This document shows, piece by piece, positions 5,965 to 6,457 of a DNA stretch of 6,457 nucleotides (positions are counted from its first letter, which is position 1; the number at the start of each line of letters is the position of its first letter). Source of the DNA: an uncultured Eubacteriales bacterium (GTDB lineage: Bacteria > Bacillota_A > Clostridia > Lachnospirales > Lachnospiraceae); NCBI GenBank assembly GCA_900321365.1, contig ONVT01000159.1, positions 1 through 6,457 of the forward strand, given 5' to 3'. The notes beneath the pieces are model-generated. The model searched no databases and was not told the origin of the DNA. It worked only from the letters and a program-made list of their open reading frames with translations. A program made the position numbers and the translations under genes.

Positions 5965-6336
5965 ATGGCTTACGGACAGACAGATTTAGTGGCGATGATC
6001 CAGGCGGATCTGAAGAAAATGGAAGGACATCGCGAGACAGTGAAGGCCGGCTTTATGGAAAAGAGGTTTCCTAAGAAGGTGAAGCCGTCTGAGCTGCATG
6101 TCAATCCGGATGATGAATTTACTTTCCCGAATATCGGACCGAATCCTTCGATCGTGGAGAACTACAGCGCGCTGGCCAGGAGGCAGTTCAGTCTTGGAGA
6201 CAAGGTTTTTGAGGAGCCTTTGCAGGTCAATAAGCTCAGGGAGGGCGGATACCTGATCCTGAACGGCCATCACCGGTGGGCGGGAGCGGTCCGTGCCTGC
6301 GTGCCGACAATCCGGATCCAGATTCTGGATCCGTAA
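5965..6336 (+). CDS. Small single-domain ParB/sulfiredoxin-fold protein (123 aa)
   Basis: The C-terminal half (about residues 58-123) matches the ParB/Srx nucleotide-binding fold: a PSIVENYSALARRQF helix, the EPLQVNKL strand, GGYLILN, then the hallmark NGHHRWAGAVRA (100-111), equivalent to ParB box II (G-E/H-R-R/Y-x-A), and a closing strand PTIRIQIL. The N-terminal about 45 residues are helical and basic (DLKKMEGHRETVKAGFMEKRF). No helix-turn-helix or dimerisation domain is present, so it is not a full partition protein. Family members bind or hydrolyse nucleotides or act as DNases; which applies here is unknown. It follows a HAD-fold gene by 16 bases, hinting at a shared process involving phosphoryl or nucleotide chemistry (inference). 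The last codons form part of a perfect palindrome at 6313-6333. Start ATG 5965 follows from the GGAGGG site. Fold assignment is fairly secure, function is not. Confidence 0.78.
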   Translation: MAYGQTDLVAMIQADLKKMEGHRETVKAGFMEKRFPKKVKPSELHVNPDDEFTFPNIGPNPSIVENYSALARRQFSLGDKVFEEPLQVNKLREGGYLILNGHHRWAGAVRACVPTIRIQILDP

Positions 6337-6352
6337 CAGTGTAAATTTTTTT
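6313..6352 (+). terminator. Hairpin over the 3' end of the ParB-like gene with a downstream T-run
   Basis: CGGATCCAGA (6313-6322) and TCTGGATCCG (6324-6333) form a perfect 21-bp palindrome ending directly before the TAA stop. A run of seven T (6346-6352) follows, but 12 bases after the stem, farther than in a standard intrinsic terminator. It may be a weak or imperfect terminator, or only an mRNA end structure. Confidence 0.35.
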
Positions 6353-6417
6353 GCCGGGCACAATCGGAGGAAAGACAAACAAAATTCAATGACAGGTTCT
6401 GAAGGAGTGCATGGAAG

Positions 6418-6457
6418 ATGAAACTGGGTATAAAAGACAGGATGCAGGAGACATGGC
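6418..6457 (+). CDS. Start of an unidentified gene, cut by the right edge
   Basis: ATG 6418 opens a frame that remains open to the window end and begins MKLGIKDRMQETW. AAGGAG (6402-6407) lies 10 bases upstream, an acceptable Shine-Dalgarno spacing. A competing ATG at 6411 is also open to the edge (MEDETGYKRQDAGDMA) but lies only three bases after the same site. Thirteen residues are too few to name a family. The gene lies 81 bases after the ParB-like stop on the same strand and may belong to the same cluster or begin a new unit. Confidence 0.45.
   Translation, partial: MKLGIKDRMQETW

Noticed and set aside
5965..6336. Genuine plasmid or chromosome partition ParB
   Set aside because: No helix-turn-helix domain, no ParA neighbour and no parS-like site; only the small ParB/Srx fold is present.
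6389..6421. A 10-codon small ORF overlapping the last gene start by ATGA
   Set aside because: The only upstream GGAGG is about 18 bases away, too far; the overlap is probably chance.

Overview
The window most likely comes from a low-GC-phylum (Firmicutes), Clostridia/Lachnospiraceae-type gut bacterium with a moderately GC-rich genome. The reasons are purine-rich Shine-Dalgarno sites, sigma-A-type promoter hexamers, an 'IPNPFVE...DISGDYN' surface-type protein of a kind I associate with Lachnospiraceae, and a phosphohexomutase of the Firmicutes PgcA type. This assignment is an inference from style, not a database match. I see no tRNA, rRNA, CRISPR array, transposase, integrase or phage gene.

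Left part (1-2761, plus strand): the 3' end of a gene for a probably extracytoplasmic protein with Ala/Asp/Glu/Gln/Ser-rich 9-residue repeats and a C-terminal DISGDYN-type domain. A non-coding gap of about 220 bases follows, then a complete membrane-bound cyclic-di-GMP phosphodiesterase with seven predicted transmembrane segments, a degenerate GGDEF region and an EAL domain that keeps its catalytic residues.

Middle (2762-4838): between the convergent EAL and phosphohexomutase genes lies a tandem array of three 63-64 bp units plus a partial fourth. It almost exactly fills the gap between the two stop codons. Every unit can fold into a hairpin, one stem pair changes between units in a way that keeps pairing, and neighbouring units can also pair in a mutually exclusive fold. 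It looks like a reiterated bidirectional terminator or a REP-like element. The phosphohexomutase on the minus strand carries an unusual Ala-rich insertion just before its C-terminal phosphate-binding domain.

Right part (4839-6457): a divergent promoter region with overlapping minus- and plus-strand promoter elements separates the mutase from a plus-strand cluster. The cluster encodes a 110-aa acidic protein I do not recognise, a 160-aa HAD-fold putative phosphatase, a 123-aa single-domain ParB/sulfiredoxin-fold protein, and the start of another gene cut by the window edge. A perfect 25-bp palindrome sits between the first two genes, and a perfect 21-bp palindrome ends the ParB-like gene. Close spacing suggests co-transcription. 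The joint role of these small proteins is unknown, and this cluster together with the hairpin array is the most unusual content of the window.
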